A DNA stretch of 64,000 nt. Source: Nageia nagi (lineage: Eukaryota > Pinophyta). The stretch is from assembly GCA_050084985.1 (NCBI GenBank), contig JBITNC010000001.1:930001-994000 (forward strand). Direction: 5' to 3'. The translations under genes and the position numbers were made by a program. A model generated the notes under the pieces. The model was not told the DNA's origin. It did not search any database and saw only the letters and a list, made by a program, of their open reading frames with translations. Shown here in pieces: positions 35,501 to 46,739 of this stretch. How positions within the stretch are numbered: position 1 is the stretch's first letter; each line of letters starts with the position of its first letter.

Positions 35501-37112
35501 AAGAAAATCTTATCATCAGAAAATATGATTCCAATGATTTTTGCAAAACCTACCTTTTTAGAGAATAACATAACAATCAAAATTTGAATTAGTGCACACA
35601 AAGGGCACTTCATGTCATATATTTGACTCGGCTCCATACATTCCTTGGGATAGACACAAGACACCCATGTAATGATATATGGAAACAAGCCTTTAGTACC
35701 TATTTGGTGCACAACCAACGTGTGTTCAAGACACTTCAATTGCAAAGCTCACAAAATCATACTTGGATAATTGGGATAAATACAATTTCCCATGACCTAA
35801 AATCAAACCTTATGTTCACCTATAAATGATTGAAACAATAAGGTTAGGATCATTTGTACATTCATCTTACTCATTCACTAGCTAATATGTATTAGTTTTT
35901 TGAACAGTCTATCATCATCGTCACTAACATCATTAGTTAGTTCAAAAGGGACCATAATGCTAAGAAAAGCACCACAATAACATAGTAAGCTCATGATCAC
36001 ATAGTAAGACCATGGCTACATCTCTCTTAAAATGTACTCAAAACATTGTTAATTAGAAAATCGAAAGTTATATGTCTACTCATGGTTAAGGTAATTGGGA
36101 TTGCCTATAACCTAAAATAAGATGTTTATGCTCAATATGATTCTAAAAAGACTTATGCAAAAGATCATCACGAAACCCATTCTGCTGGGTCAAAAGCAGA
36201 GAAAAATGAAAGATGAGTTGTATATAAAAAACAAGCTTCCTATCACATACTCGCTTCGGCATGCGAAGACAAACTAGAGTCTTGTCATGTAGCTGCTATA
36301 AATAGCAAACAGTATGGAGATAAACACAAGTGAAGTTTTGATATACAACATCACTACCTCAAAATTATATACATCAAATAAGCTTACCATCACATACTCG
36401 CTTCGGTATGCAGAGACAAACTAGAGTCTTGTCATGCAACCACCATAAACAGCACACAGTATGGAGATGGACACAAGTGTAGTTTTGATGTATTACAATA
36501 TCATTTTCGAAATGTGTCAATTGCAAAAGTTAAAAAATCATATTCAGCCATGACAAGGGGCTATCCTCATGACAACACTGGATGATGAAATATGTATAAA
36601 TAGCAAGTTTTGATTTAGAGAAGCTATAATTATATCCTACTAAAAGATCTTAAGCTTTATATGAAAAAAGATTTTGATGACATTTCTTAAAAATATCGTT
36701 AACATTTACAAATATCAAAGGAGATAAAATGTGATGTATCATTGTTACAGGAGATCACCTTGAAACCCTGTTGTCGGGATGAAGGACAACACCATCAAAC
36801 TCATATACTAAGGAGGACTTATACGGTACATGTGCACTTAGACATGTAGAACGACATTATAGAAATGTCATGCAACTGTCACACAAGCTCAACACATTAT
36901 CATACCGAAAATAGTCACTTCTGAAGTATATTCAAATTTGTTTTCAAAACTACATCAAATGTAAAATGAAAACACATTTTATCATAATTTGATAAATCAA
37001 AATTTTGATTCATTTAAGAAATTGAGTCAAAACTTATATCACAATCAAGCAACAATGCTTCTCATTTTATATTTTTGAAATCATCAACCACATATTTTCG
37101 GTTGATAATTTC
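32542..37112 (+). other. long noncoding 3' region of unit B2
   Basis: A near-identical copy of 21080-25654 with the same internal repeats. Differences are mainly point changes and different lengths of A-runs (for example at 32586-32600, 33128-33170 and 35313-35332). No credible gene is present. Confidence 0.75.
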
Positions 37113-37126
37113 AAAAAGGGGCAAAA
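37113..37126 (+). other. polypurine tract of unit B2
   Basis: AAAAAGGGGCAAAA abuts LTR 3, as in unit B1. Confidence 0.85.
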
Positions 37127-37976
37127 TGTAGACACCTAAAAAAAGTCCCTTTTTAACTAGTAAATATTAAACTAATCATAACTCTTTATACAAACCTCAA
37201 ATAAGCCTGAAAAATCCATTATTGGATAGATCTCATCGAGTACATGCAAAACGAGTGGTCACATGACCCCTTTTTGATAAAAATTGACTATTTGGCGGTC
37301 GTTTTAATATTGTTATAAAAACTGCTAACCAGTCGCCGGCGTTTTCCTTGAAACGCCGGCGTTTTGAGCCAGTCGCCGGTGTTCGACATCCAAATGCCGG
37401 CGACTCTGTAATAGCCGAATAGAAGCCAAAATGGTGAGGGAAATTTGGAACGCTTCATTTCTCCAAGATGAGGTGGATAGAGGGGGTCAGTTACGACCTA
37501 CGGTGGCTATTCACTTCCTCTTACCAGCCTTAAAACATCTCATCCAAAATCTATAAATATAAGCTAATACAAAGTAAATAAGGGAAGAATTGAACCCAAT
37601 TTTGAAGTAGGGTAATGCTGCCAAAATCTTGTGAGCTTATACATTTTATTGTTTTATGCTAGTTTCATTTTAATACTTGTCATACATAGATGCTTTGATG
37701 TTATTATCTTTTGCATGTGTGTAGGATTTACAGGTTGCTCATATCAAGGGAAGAAGCAAGCAACTCAAAAACAATGAAGATTTAATACTCTTTATTTTGG
37801 CACATAGCATTTGTAAAAGTCCCTTCTAAGGGAAAATTGTAGTTTGAACTAAGATTGAATATCATTTTGCAATTACAACATGTCTACCTATGTTATATAA
37901 TTTGAGGTTCAATGAAGATTGAAGAATAATTGTATTTTATGTTATTCTACATTCCAGCTCAATTTTCATTGCAACA
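37127..37976 (+). repeat. LTR 3 of tandem element B
   Basis: This 850-bp LTR is closest to LTR 2. It has the best preserved GCCGGCG motifs (37332-37370), where LTR 2 shows C-to-T or G-to-A changes. Confidence 0.95.
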
Positions 37977-37981
37977 CTCTT
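37977..37981. other. right target-site duplication of the tandem B complex (CTCTT)
   Basis: It matches 14220-14224. Chromovirus D coding sequence resumes directly after it. Confidence 0.9.
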
Positions 37982-38240
37982 GACTCAAGAAAGTGGTTGG
38001 ATCAAAGGTTCAGGTTCAAACATAATTACCTATGTTGGTAGAGGATGGATCAATGGTAGTTGTACTTGAGGCATTTTTAGATCAACACTCATGATAGCTT
38101 TGTAATCACTCCATCATAGAAGTCCTTATGCAGTGGCAAGGCATGGAACTAAAAGATGCAACATGGGAAGTCCTTCATTAGTCGTAGTAACAGTTTTCAC
38201 ACTTCAAGATTTGAAGACAAATCTTCATCCCAAGAGGTGT
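37982..38240 (+). pseudogene. chromovirus D: integrase C-terminus and chromodomain
   Basis: The frame interrupted at 14224 resumes with LKKVVGSKVQVQT and runs to the chromodomain core (EVLMQWQGMELKDATWEVL, about 38113-38172), the domain that directs chromovirus integrases to chromatin. The closing QFSHFKI and RGVV motifs resemble the tail of Tekay/Del-type plant chromoviruses. Several stops are present. Confidence 0.83.
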
Positions 38241-38860
38241 TGTTAGAAAATTATATATTCCAGAGCAATGGAATGCATAAAATATTGTAGAAAATATAAA
38301 CACAAAAAATGCATAAATAAGAGAGACACAGATATACGTGGTTCACCTAGTTTGGGCTACGTCCACACCGAATAGCCAATCCTTCCTTTCTATTATCCAG
38401 CAAAGTGAAGAGATACAACCTACAGTAGATCCACTGTAATATCCTCTATTTTCTCTCATAGTCTCACATCTTTGTTTCTCACTCATCAAAAAATTGTGTC
38501 TATTACAATTACCCTCATACAAAAAGAGGGATTGCCTTCTAGGGCAAAAACCCTAAACTAAACATAAGTTCTACCATCAGATCATTCACCTAATGAATGG
38601 CCCAGATTGACTAGAAATTACTATACTTTTACAAGATGATTTTACATCTATTTTTAGCTTCGGGGGCATTGCCCCCAAACCCCCGCCGAGGGACCGTTGG
38701 CCCTCGGACCCCCCAACCGGGGAGGACATTCCCCCCTGAACCCCCATAGGGGGGACCAGTTCCCCTTGCAACCCCTCTGCATGGAGGGGTGTACAAACTT
38801 CCTAGGGTATACATCCAGTTGAAACAAAGAACTTTGAACAATCATGCTCCCCACACAACA
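38241..38860. repeat. solo LTR with GC-rich core
   Basis: A 620-bp unit begins TGTTAGAAAATTATA and ends CCACACAACA. It is flanked on both sides by GGTGT (38236-38240 and 38861-38865). It has no internal coding region, so it is a solo LTR or a very small LTR element. It holds the CGTGGTTCACC and CTACGTCCAC strings common in plant Copia-type LTRs, and a C/G-run region at 38660-38790. Confidence 0.8.
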
Positions 38861-38869
38861 GGTGTGGCA

Positions 38870-39260
38870 TGTTAGGATCCCACATCCTAATATTTTAGTA
38901 TTAGTATTTTATTGAATTATCAACATATATTGTAATATTATGATTATAAGGGTAGGGCCCAATTTTGTATTACTCTTAGGGTTAGGGTTAGTTTAATATA
39001 AATAGATAGAAGAGTGTGAAGAAAGGCATATTGAACATTATTTTTCACCTTTGGAGTTGTAAGGAGGTAGCCCCCTTGAAGTGGCCTGTGATTCTATTAC
39101 TATTAAGTAAAATCCTATCCTTATCTGCTTATTGATGCTATTTCATGTATTATTTACTAGCACATGCTCTATTATTTCTAATAGATAGTTGTCATTTTCC
39201 TATTTCAAATCAATATTTGTTTCAATTTTGCAATATTTCCCTTTTAATATTTGCAACATC
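38870..39260 (+). repeat. probable 3' LTR of chromovirus D
   Basis: After the solo LTR the D sequence GGTGTGGCA leads to TGTTAGGATCCCACATCC, a typical plant Gypsy LTR start. A TATA-like TTTAATATAAATAG occurs near 38990. The 3' end is not defined, since the partner LTR is not in the window. 39261-39490 shows nothing I can identify. Confidence 0.55.
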
Positions 39261-39489
39261 ATAACACTTAGTCATGCATGAATTCAAGTGCATGCACTCC
39301 TTTGGTAAAATCTAGAAATCTATAAATCTTTTAGTTGTTTGGGGTAAGGTTCAAGATAGGATACGATATCCTTGTACCATGATAAATGGAACCCAAGTAC
39401 ATCCTATATAAACTCTATATATGATGGTGTGGCTATGAACCCTAGATGGGGGTAGAGAGAGAATTGCTTGTGGTTGATGTGCTTTGATT

Positions 39490-40690
39490 AAACATGGTTT
39501 TTACTGGCCAAACATGTTCCATAAAATCAAGGATTAAGTTCGTAGCTACCTAGTGTGTTAGCAAGATAAGGCTAAACAAAGGAAATCAATAGGTCTACTT
39601 GATCCATTAGTAGTCTCAATGAGACTATGGGTAAGTGTACCGATGGATTTTATTACTAAGTTACCTATGAAAGATAGTTTTATGAGCATCATGGTTATGG
39701 TGGATCGGTTTAGTAAATATGCAAAATTCATACCGTGTTAGTTTCTATGTGACACATCGATGGATACATAATATTTCTTTAAATTCATTATAAATTATTA
39801 GGGAATTCCCTTCAACATTATGTCAAATAGGGACATGTAGTTCACGAGCAATTTCTAGATAGAATTATTTTAGATCATGGGCACTAAGTTACTTATATCT
39901 TTGATGTATCATCCTCAAACAAATGGGAAAATAGAGTAGATGAAGGATATTTTAGAGGAACATCTTTGGTATTATGTATTATTGGACCAAAGTAATTGGT
40001 TGAACCTCTTAGACATTGCATAATTTACCTATAACATGTAAAAGTCAACTTTAAGCAAGTTCTCACCTTTTGAGTTTTTCCCCACATTTGATGTTAAGTG
40101 CCTACTATCATGCGAGTTTCATAGTGTATAGATTCTTATAGGATTGGAAAGAAAACATAGACTTAGCATGCAAATTCCTTTTGACAGCTCAAGCTCAGAT
40201 GAAAGCAAATGCTGATGAGAATCAAAGGCCAATTGAGTTCAAAGTTGGTGAAAAAGTGCTACTTAGGATTGACAATGATCAATTTAAGGAAAAACTTGGC
40301 ACATCTAAAATACTTATCTAGAGATATGAAGGTCCCTTAAAGGTCTTAAAATGTGTGGGCCATGCAACATAGAAATTGAAGCTTCCTGAGTGGATCTACA
40401 TACATGTTGTGTTTCATGCTAGTTAGCTATGAAAGTTCATGATTGATGTTGAAGACCCTGAATGAGTAGTGGTTGCTCATTCTCCTACTAGTGTTATATA
40501 TCATCTAGGTAGAAGTGTTGCAAACATTAAATGCATGAGAATAATGAGATGGGGTAATAGATCCTATAATGAGTATTTGATTAGCTGGGAGGGAAACACT
40601 TGTATCGATGACACTTAAGAACAAGTGAAGAAGTTACAGGTTTATGAATATAATATCTAATAGTTTTTGTTTGAAGATTTCATCAACCCA
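39490..40690 (+). pseudogene. decayed chromovirus E: integrase and chromodomain
   Basis: Stop-ridden plus-strand remains of a second chromovirus. HGFYWPNMFHKIKD starts at about 39493. VPMDFITKLPMKDSF and VMVDRFSKYAKFIP cover the first Asp region, MYHPQTNGKIE the Glu region, GPLKVLKCVG the GPY/F-like module, and YNEYLISWEGN the chromodomain (about 40565-40600). It is much more decayed than D and C, so probably older. Confidence 0.75.
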
Positions 40691-42126
40691 TTATCTAAGT
40701 AAGTGCCCTTAGATCACAGGTAAGGTCTTTCTTGATAGAGTGTAAATAAAGTGGACACTAGCGTAGTGCACTTTGTATAGTGTCAATATTGTATAGGCTA
40801 GTTGGGAGGATATTTTTGTATAATTTTGTATTAGAATGTTAGAACATCCCAAGGAAGTTATTATGTGGAGCCCCTTGGAACACCCACGTTTAATAGGATG
40901 CCCTAGTTTTCGAGTTGATAACCTCACTGTAAGTGGGTGAGAATATGATAGGGTAATTCATTTCATGCATGGCGAGGGGGTTAGCATGGACTCACATAGA
41001 TATCTCCAAGAATGACATGGTTTGGCTAGTTGGGAGGGCAATCTATGTCACCATAGTCATGCAATATGCTAAGTAGGTCACACGAGTAGTCACCAAGGTT
41101 TGATTCCCTCTATCTAGAAATAGATAGGATTAGCTAACCTTGCAGGTGCATGTAAGACCATAGACGATTTGCCCCAACATAGATATTCATGTTACCAAAT
41201 AACTTGAAGGTGTAGCAAAGGCAAGTGCCTTAGTTCTTCAAGCCTATGTCTTATTCTCCTTGATGGTATTTAGTGAATGGCTAGTAAGGATGGGAGTGTT
41301 TGAAGGGTGTACCTTCATCCTAGTGAGCTAGTGCTTTGATGTTGATCCTATGTTGGATCTAGGTTGGTGTAGGCAAAAGCTATGAAACAATCCTAGCACG
41401 TCCACCCTTATTGGTGAGCCACCCTTCATGGTGTGAACCCATAGATGGGTGAACTAGCTTAAATTGCCTAAAACTAAGACCTAACATGAACTAGCCCTCA
41501 AAGGTCCTCTAGTTTGCCAAGCCTCTACTTCTATCTACACCAACCAAGATCTAACATGACCTATGCTACCTCAATCAATAGTCTACATGGTATGATTAAG
41601 CCTAGCCTACTTAATTGAGCAGTAAATTGGTCAATCATGGTGATCAACTATAGCCTACACTTTGGCACTAAAGAGTCACTTTTCTATGCCCATCTTAGTT
41701 CATAGCCTCAACACATAGCTAACCAAAATGACCAACATTCTAAAACACCTTGCAACCATAGTATGATAAAATTTGACATCCCTATGAACATCATCTTTTG
41801 AATGAATATAAAAGTCCTTCCTCCATATCATAACACTAGTAGGACACTTTGTATGGCTAGTAAAACCAAGAACAAAAAGTTTAGGATGATGAGCCACTAC
41901 AATATGCTCATATTCCTAGGCTTAAAGAGTAATGGTCATTGATACTGAGTCCCAATGATCCTAGGAATAGAAAAATAACTCTTTGTAACATTGCATCAAC
42001 AAGGTAGGTGCCCAAGCATAAACTATGCCATGTTGAATCATATTTGTGATAATAGGTAGTAATGACCATGAAAATTTGCCACTTCTAGTGTCAAGTAAGG
42101 TATAACACTAAATCATGCCCATCAAT
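40691..42126. other. unassigned sequence
   Basis: About 1.4 kb between chromovirus E and Copia C. It may include the decayed 3' LTR of E (TGTTAGAACATCCC near 40838). I find no gene. A 65-codon minus-strand open frame at 41700-41897 has no recognisable motif. Confidence 0.4.
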
Positions 42127-42614
42127 TGTTATAATTTGTAATGAAATATTGTGAATATCTAAACTCCTTGTAAATTCAATTAATCACTTAAAGGATATGT
42201 AGATACCTTAAGGGATTAATTGAATTCTTTATTATGTAAACTTTGACCTTACCATGTGGTTAGTTGGTAAGTTAAAGTTAGGTAATACATTTATTGTAAC
42301 CCTAACCTTACCCTTGGGTTAAAGGGAGGTTAGGGAGGTGCTCTCATGCTATAAATAGAGGGCCTCTCCTCTTGTAAAACAACCAAGATTTTGAGTAAGA
42401 TTACTCTACTAGTTTGTGTAGGAGAGAAAGGAATTGTAGTAAGAGGGTGCATAGTTTGAGAATTGAGATCTAGTTGTGAATGTACTCCCAAGGAGGGAGG
42501 AACCACATTATATTGGTGTTATCTTGTGTGAATGGTGTTATTAGTTTGTAAATGTTGAATGAATATATTTCCTAGTCTTGGACCTTGAGGATTAGTGTAG
42601 ATCTAATTCCTTCA
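42127..42614 (+). repeat. 5' LTR of Copia element C
   Basis: It starts TGTTATAATTTGTAATG and ends AATTCCTTCA, 488 bp, with the primer site two bases on. The start matches 63932-64000 with very few differences. TATA-like CTATAAATAGAG lies at about 42350. TCAAT at 42122-42126 is the likely left target duplication. Confidence 0.92.
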
Positions 42615-42616
42615 AT

Positions 42617-42628
42617 TGGTATCAGAGC
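42617..42628 (+). other. primer binding site of Copia element C
   Basis: TGGTATCAGAGC, complementary to the 3' end of initiator tRNA-Met. Confidence 0.93.
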
Positions 42629-42876
42629 TTGGTGTGGAAGCTCTTCTTCAACATCTTGAAGGCCTTTATTTCTCAACCTACACTCCATTCTCGAGGTAAA
42701 ATCAAGAGAAGGTATATTTTTTTTCTTATTATTATTTTTTTATTATTGTGATACTAACATAATTCTTTGAAGATGTGTTAGTATGCTTAAAATGATGCAA
42801 TTGATTACTAACCCTTTTTTTTAAGTTGCAATTTTTTATTGATTAGCTTATGGCTATTTTATAAAAATTGGGGTTA

Positions 42877-42877
<1 letters not shown>

Positions 42878-42934
<57 letters not shown>
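42878..42934. repeat. (TA)n microsatellite
   Basis: About 28 uninterrupted TA units. Confidence 0.97.
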
Positions 42935-42936
<2 letters not shown>

Positions 42937-43191
42937 CATTTCTTTGTGTTCCAAATAAGTTCTTCACTTTGGAAAAAAAAATTGGTGTATTTTTTACATA
43001 TTATAGAGTGTTCTTTTCTAAACTACTACTCTAGTTCCTATTTTACTCCTAAAATATTTACAATATATTCTAAAATATATGTATTTATAAAAAAAAGGGG
43101 TTTATGGGAGTTCTTTTTGTCATAAAATTTATGATTTTTGCATTTTTAAAATATATATATATATATTTATCAGCATTTGTTTTGTATAATA

Positions 43192-43260
<69 letters not shown>

Positions 43261-43262
43261 AT
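43192..43262. repeat. (TA)n microsatellite, interrupted
   Basis: A TA tract of about 70 bp with two single-base phase breaks. A shorter tract lies at 43150-43167. Confidence 0.95.
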
Positions 43263-43411
43263 AAAAATATGGAGGAACACAAAATGCTTTAATCCTATTA
43301 TTAAAAGGATATGCACAAAACGGATACGTTGAAAGGGTGTGCGAATTGTTTGATAGAGTGAGCAGTGGCCAGCTTCACCATAGGAGGAGCTACCCCTCTC
43401 CATCTTCAACC

Positions 43412-43531
43412 CCATTTACCTTGTTTCATGCAGGCACTAGCCTGAGCCACATTGCGAGCCATGGTGGCCATGAGAGCAATACCATGCTCTGCAGTATCCA
43501 CTATGTTGGTGGTAGGTGCATTCACCACATT
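43412..43531 (-). pseudogene. PGDH: 3-phosphoglycerate dehydrogenase exon fragment
   Basis: Read on the minus strand, 40 codons without a stop carry VVNAPTTNIVDTAEHGIAL and MARNVAQASACMKQGKW. This is the conserved segment just before the nucleotide-binding glycine loop in D-3-phosphoglycerate dehydrogenase, the plastid enzyme of the phosphorylated serine pathway. Similarity stops sharply on both sides, and neither the GxGxxG motif nor the catalytic region follows. It is a short captured or inserted piece in antisense orientation to Copia C. The identification rests on motif recall and is strong for this enzyme family. Which paralogue it came from is unknown. Confidence 0.75.
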
Positions 43532-43663
43532 CCTTGTATGATTGTCTTGCCATCTGATGTTTTTTGTTGGCTATAAAAAAGCCACTTGCTCATCTGGCAG
43601 AAGTTCCACTGTAAAAATATGCAAAAAAGGAAGCCAACCTACAAGATAAACATGTCTTTTATC

Positions 43664-43895
43664 TTAAAGAAGAGTAGCTGTGAGAGGAATCATCTTCTTC
43701 CATGTCTTCTTTGGCATCAATAAACTCAATGAACTCAACAACTTAGTCTGTAGGATCTGCTTGTTGTGAATAATCATTTGAATACTTCTTCATTATCTTG
43801 ATAGCTTTTCCTTGCTATTTAGAATCCCCATCAACCATGAATGCCTTAGGATCATTTGGATCTGCAAACACTTCTGGATCCTTCACAGGTTTCTA
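43664..43895 (-). pseudogene. unrecognised gene-like fragment
   Basis: The minus-strand frame reads KDPEVFADPNDPKAFMVDG near 43888-43820, then KIMKKYSNDYSQQADPTD, then an acidic EFIEFIDAKEDMEEDD tail. Only two stops fall in about 75 codons. The composition and charge pattern look like true protein sequence, probably a host exon. I do not recognise the family. It lies 130 bp from the dehydrogenase fragment and in the same orientation. Confidence 0.5.
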
Positions 43896-45790
43896 TATGT
43901 TACGAGGTTTTGCAGTTTTTTTTCATTATTGTTTTTTCTCTGCATTACAAAACATTCAGTATCACCAGAACTAAATCCAGGGGGTAGCCAACCTATGCAG
44001 TTGCACACACCAACCTGAAAAGGGTCACATGCTCCAACCTCTTCTCCTCCCTTGCATCTTCACAGCTGGAATGGTCTTCAACAACCGTCTAGCCACCCCA
44101 TGTGACTTAACGCACCTATACATGGCCACCATCACCTCCCTTCTACTCACATAGCCTTTCCATTTTTTTCAAACATAGTTGTTGAGCATTTATTTTTTTT
44201 TACCAACTAAGGAGGGGGTTTGATTTTTTATGTCCTTGTTTAATTACTCCCAAGAAGCAACATATTCTCCTTCTTGGTAAGGGAAGGGTAGCCATCACTA
44301 TTTTACCTAAAAGCATTTATTTGTTTTGACTTGGAGTATTTTTTTGTTTACTTGGAGTGTTTGAGGTAAAAGTAGCATTAACTATGCATAGGTCTCCTTT
44401 CTTTTTCATTAATACTTGCAAGCTCTCTAGAAGAAAATGTATACTTTTTGGTAGGCATTTAATATTTTTTGCTTACAAGTCATTTGTTCCTATTAAATGC
44501 ACTTAGAAGTACTTATACTCCAACGTTAAGCATTGTCATGATGACTATAATACTCTAAAGTAAGTAGATACATCATTACTCTTAAATGCTATCCAATTTT
44601 TTAGAAAAATGTGGCAAATAAAGTTAATTCTTTAGGAGTATATTTTTTGCCTTAAATACTTTTAAAGTTTGGCAATTTAATGATTTCATGTTTCCTAAAA
44701 GGGAAACTTATGCTATTTTTTAATTAAATAAGGGAAATTTTTTACTTAAAATATAAATGCATACTTAAAAGACAATTTTTTTAGCATACAAGTTTTAGGG
44801 ATAAAACTTTAAGTAAAAAAGGGGGGAATTTGTATAGTTTTTTACTTAAAACTTTATCTAGATCTTGCATGCTAAATTTGTAATGCATGCCTCTTAATCT
44901 TGTGTAGGAATAAAGCATGCTTAGTACTTAAAATTTTAAATGATGCATATTTATTACTTAATTTTTAAGTTATGGAATAATGCATGTTTAATTTTTTAAG
45001 TTATGGATTAATGCTAAGTAGGACTTAGCCCTTTTAAATTCATTAAAGTGTTGAATGAATTTATGAACTTGAGCAAGTATGCAAAATATAAAAATGTCCT
45101 TTAGGGGTTAGTACAAAACCCATTGGACTCTTATATTCTAAGTTCTTGTAGATGATGTATTACTTTATATTTTTGCATAATTTCTTTATACTTGCAAAAC
45201 ACAAAATATTTAAAGTAACCCCTAAAATGAACACATCCACACATACTTTTCTACAACATGACTTGTTTGGGGAGCCATGAGGTGAGGACAGGGCAGACTA
45301 GAGCCTTTTTAGTTTGAATAACCAAGTGGTGGTAAATCTGTCTTAATTTCCCCTAAGACCTCTATTGGATTGGACATAACTCTATTAGGTGGATAGGCAT
45401 GTGTGTAGTGATACCACATGTCTGCACGTCCATTCATGGATTATCCTGATAACCTAGGAGAAAAACTTGAAAACCTTAAACAAGATAATTAAAATGGCCA
45501 GTCCAAGATACATTGGATCCTTGGAAAATAGTTGGTACTTCTCCTTGAGAGAGTATATTACTGACCAAGGTGAACTGGTTGAGGACTAGTAGTACTTAGG
45601 CTCCACTTTGCGGGCATCCAGGTGAAGGCCTAATTCTATACAAGAAAACAACCTCAACTTTATCCTTCTATAGATCTTGGTTTATAAGTTTGCACATGTG
45701 GGACATGTTTACTTATCAATGTTTGATTTGTATAGATGGTAAATTGTAAAAATTTATTCATTCTTCTTGCTTATTTACTTTTGTGTAGCA

Positions 45791-46720
45791 ATGGTTGAAA
45801 CCTTCATACCCAAGCATATACTTGATAGTTCCAACTTTGGCATATGGGAACCTCATATGAAAGTTGAGTTACGAGCAAGCAAGTTGTGGCAAATAGTTAA
45901 TGAAGACTTGGTCACTCCTATAGATGTGAAGGCTCTTGAAATCTACAATTCAAAGAATGAGTTAGCAACTTCAATGATTTATTGTGCAGTTTCAGATGAT
46001 GTACTTCTCATGATCTCTTCTTCAACATCAGCAAAGGAAGCTTGGGATAGGCTGAAGAAAATTTACCTTGGGTCAAAATTTTCAAGGAGGTTCACTATTT
46101 TACAAAAGTTGTTGCAATATTATCAAGGTGAATATGAAAGTGCTTCTATTTACTTGACCAAAAGCATTGACCTTAGGACACAACTGGTTGGCTATAGGTG
46201 CAACTAGATCAATGATGAGTTCATGGTCTTCATCATTCTTCAAAGCCTTTTTACAAAGTTTAGTAACTTCGTCATAGTTATGGAAACTAGGCTCGATGAT
46301 GAAGAAGATGTCATCTCTTTTGATAACCTTTCTAGACTCCTTCTGAAGCATGAGGAAACTTTGAATAAGAAAATGTTGAACTTTTCTCCAAAGGATAATA
46401 ACATTGCTCTAGGAGCAACCAAAACTCCTTTCAAGAAGAAGTTCAATCATTATAAATTCAAAGATAATAAATCCTCATCTACCTTCAGGAAGCATAAGAA
46501 AAAGGGTAACAATAATGGCAACTTCAAGCAAAGGAATGATAAAGCTGGATCAAGCAATCCATCACCTAAGGAAAAGTTTGATGGAAATTGTAACTTTTGT
46601 GGCATCTTTGGGCATAAAGAGTATGATTATAGTAAAAAGAAATTTGCTCAAAAAGGTAAGAGAAATGCAAATGTGAAAAATTTCAATAATCAAAAGAAGA
46701 ACAAGCATGCTGCTACTGTT
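45791..46720 (+). pseudogene. gag: gag of Copia element C
   Basis: The ATG at 45791 (MVETFIPKHILDSSNFG) is preferred over the one at 45767, because it starts the usual Copia Gag N-terminus. The frame shifts near 46205-46225 and continues with the RLDDEEDVISFDNLSRLLL helix. The zinc knuckle at about 46590-46630 reads CNFCGIFGHKEYDY, with the last Cys changed to Tyr at 46628-46630. Gag forms the particle; here both frame and knuckle are damaged. Confidence 0.85.
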
Positions 46721-46739
46721 GCCTACTACTCAGTGAATC

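Larger units (their letters stand above)
14225..37976 (+). mobile_element. tandem Gag-protease LTR element B (LTR-int-LTR-int-LTR)
   Basis: Three near-identical LTRs (14225-15056, 25669-26520, 37127-37976) bound two internal regions of 10612 and 10606 bp that are nearly identical to each other. Each internal region has its own primer site, leader, gag-protease ORF, 4.5-kb noncoding tail and polypurine tract. Only one target duplication exists, at the outer ends, and there is none at the middle LTR. I see no reverse transcriptase, RNase H or integrase in either unit, so the family must be non-autonomous. B is inserted in chromovirus D at the end of its integrase. Confidence 0.93.
42629..45790 (+). 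other. long leader of Copia element C with inserted fragments
   Basis: About 3.2 kb lies between primer site and gag, much longer than the few hundred bases usual for Copia. It contains TA microsatellites (42878-42934, 43192-43262), two antisense gene-like fragments (43412-43531 and about 43664-43895), a possible third (43960-44160), and AT-rich sequence with repeated CTTAAAATTTTAAG-like runs at 44600-45010. I see no plus-strand gene. Confidence 0.7.

Noticed and set aside
38586-38854. Overlapping minus-strand ORFs in the solo LTR
   Set aside because: They are Gly/Pro-rich frames caused by the G-run region; no conserved motif.
38976-38992. TTAGGGTTAGGGTTAG, telomere-like
   Set aside because: Fewer than three units inside a probable LTR; too short for an interstitial telomere claim.
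41700-41897. 65-codon minus-strand ORF between elements E and C
   Set aside because: Composition is not implausible, but there is no recognised motif, partner or conservation evidence.
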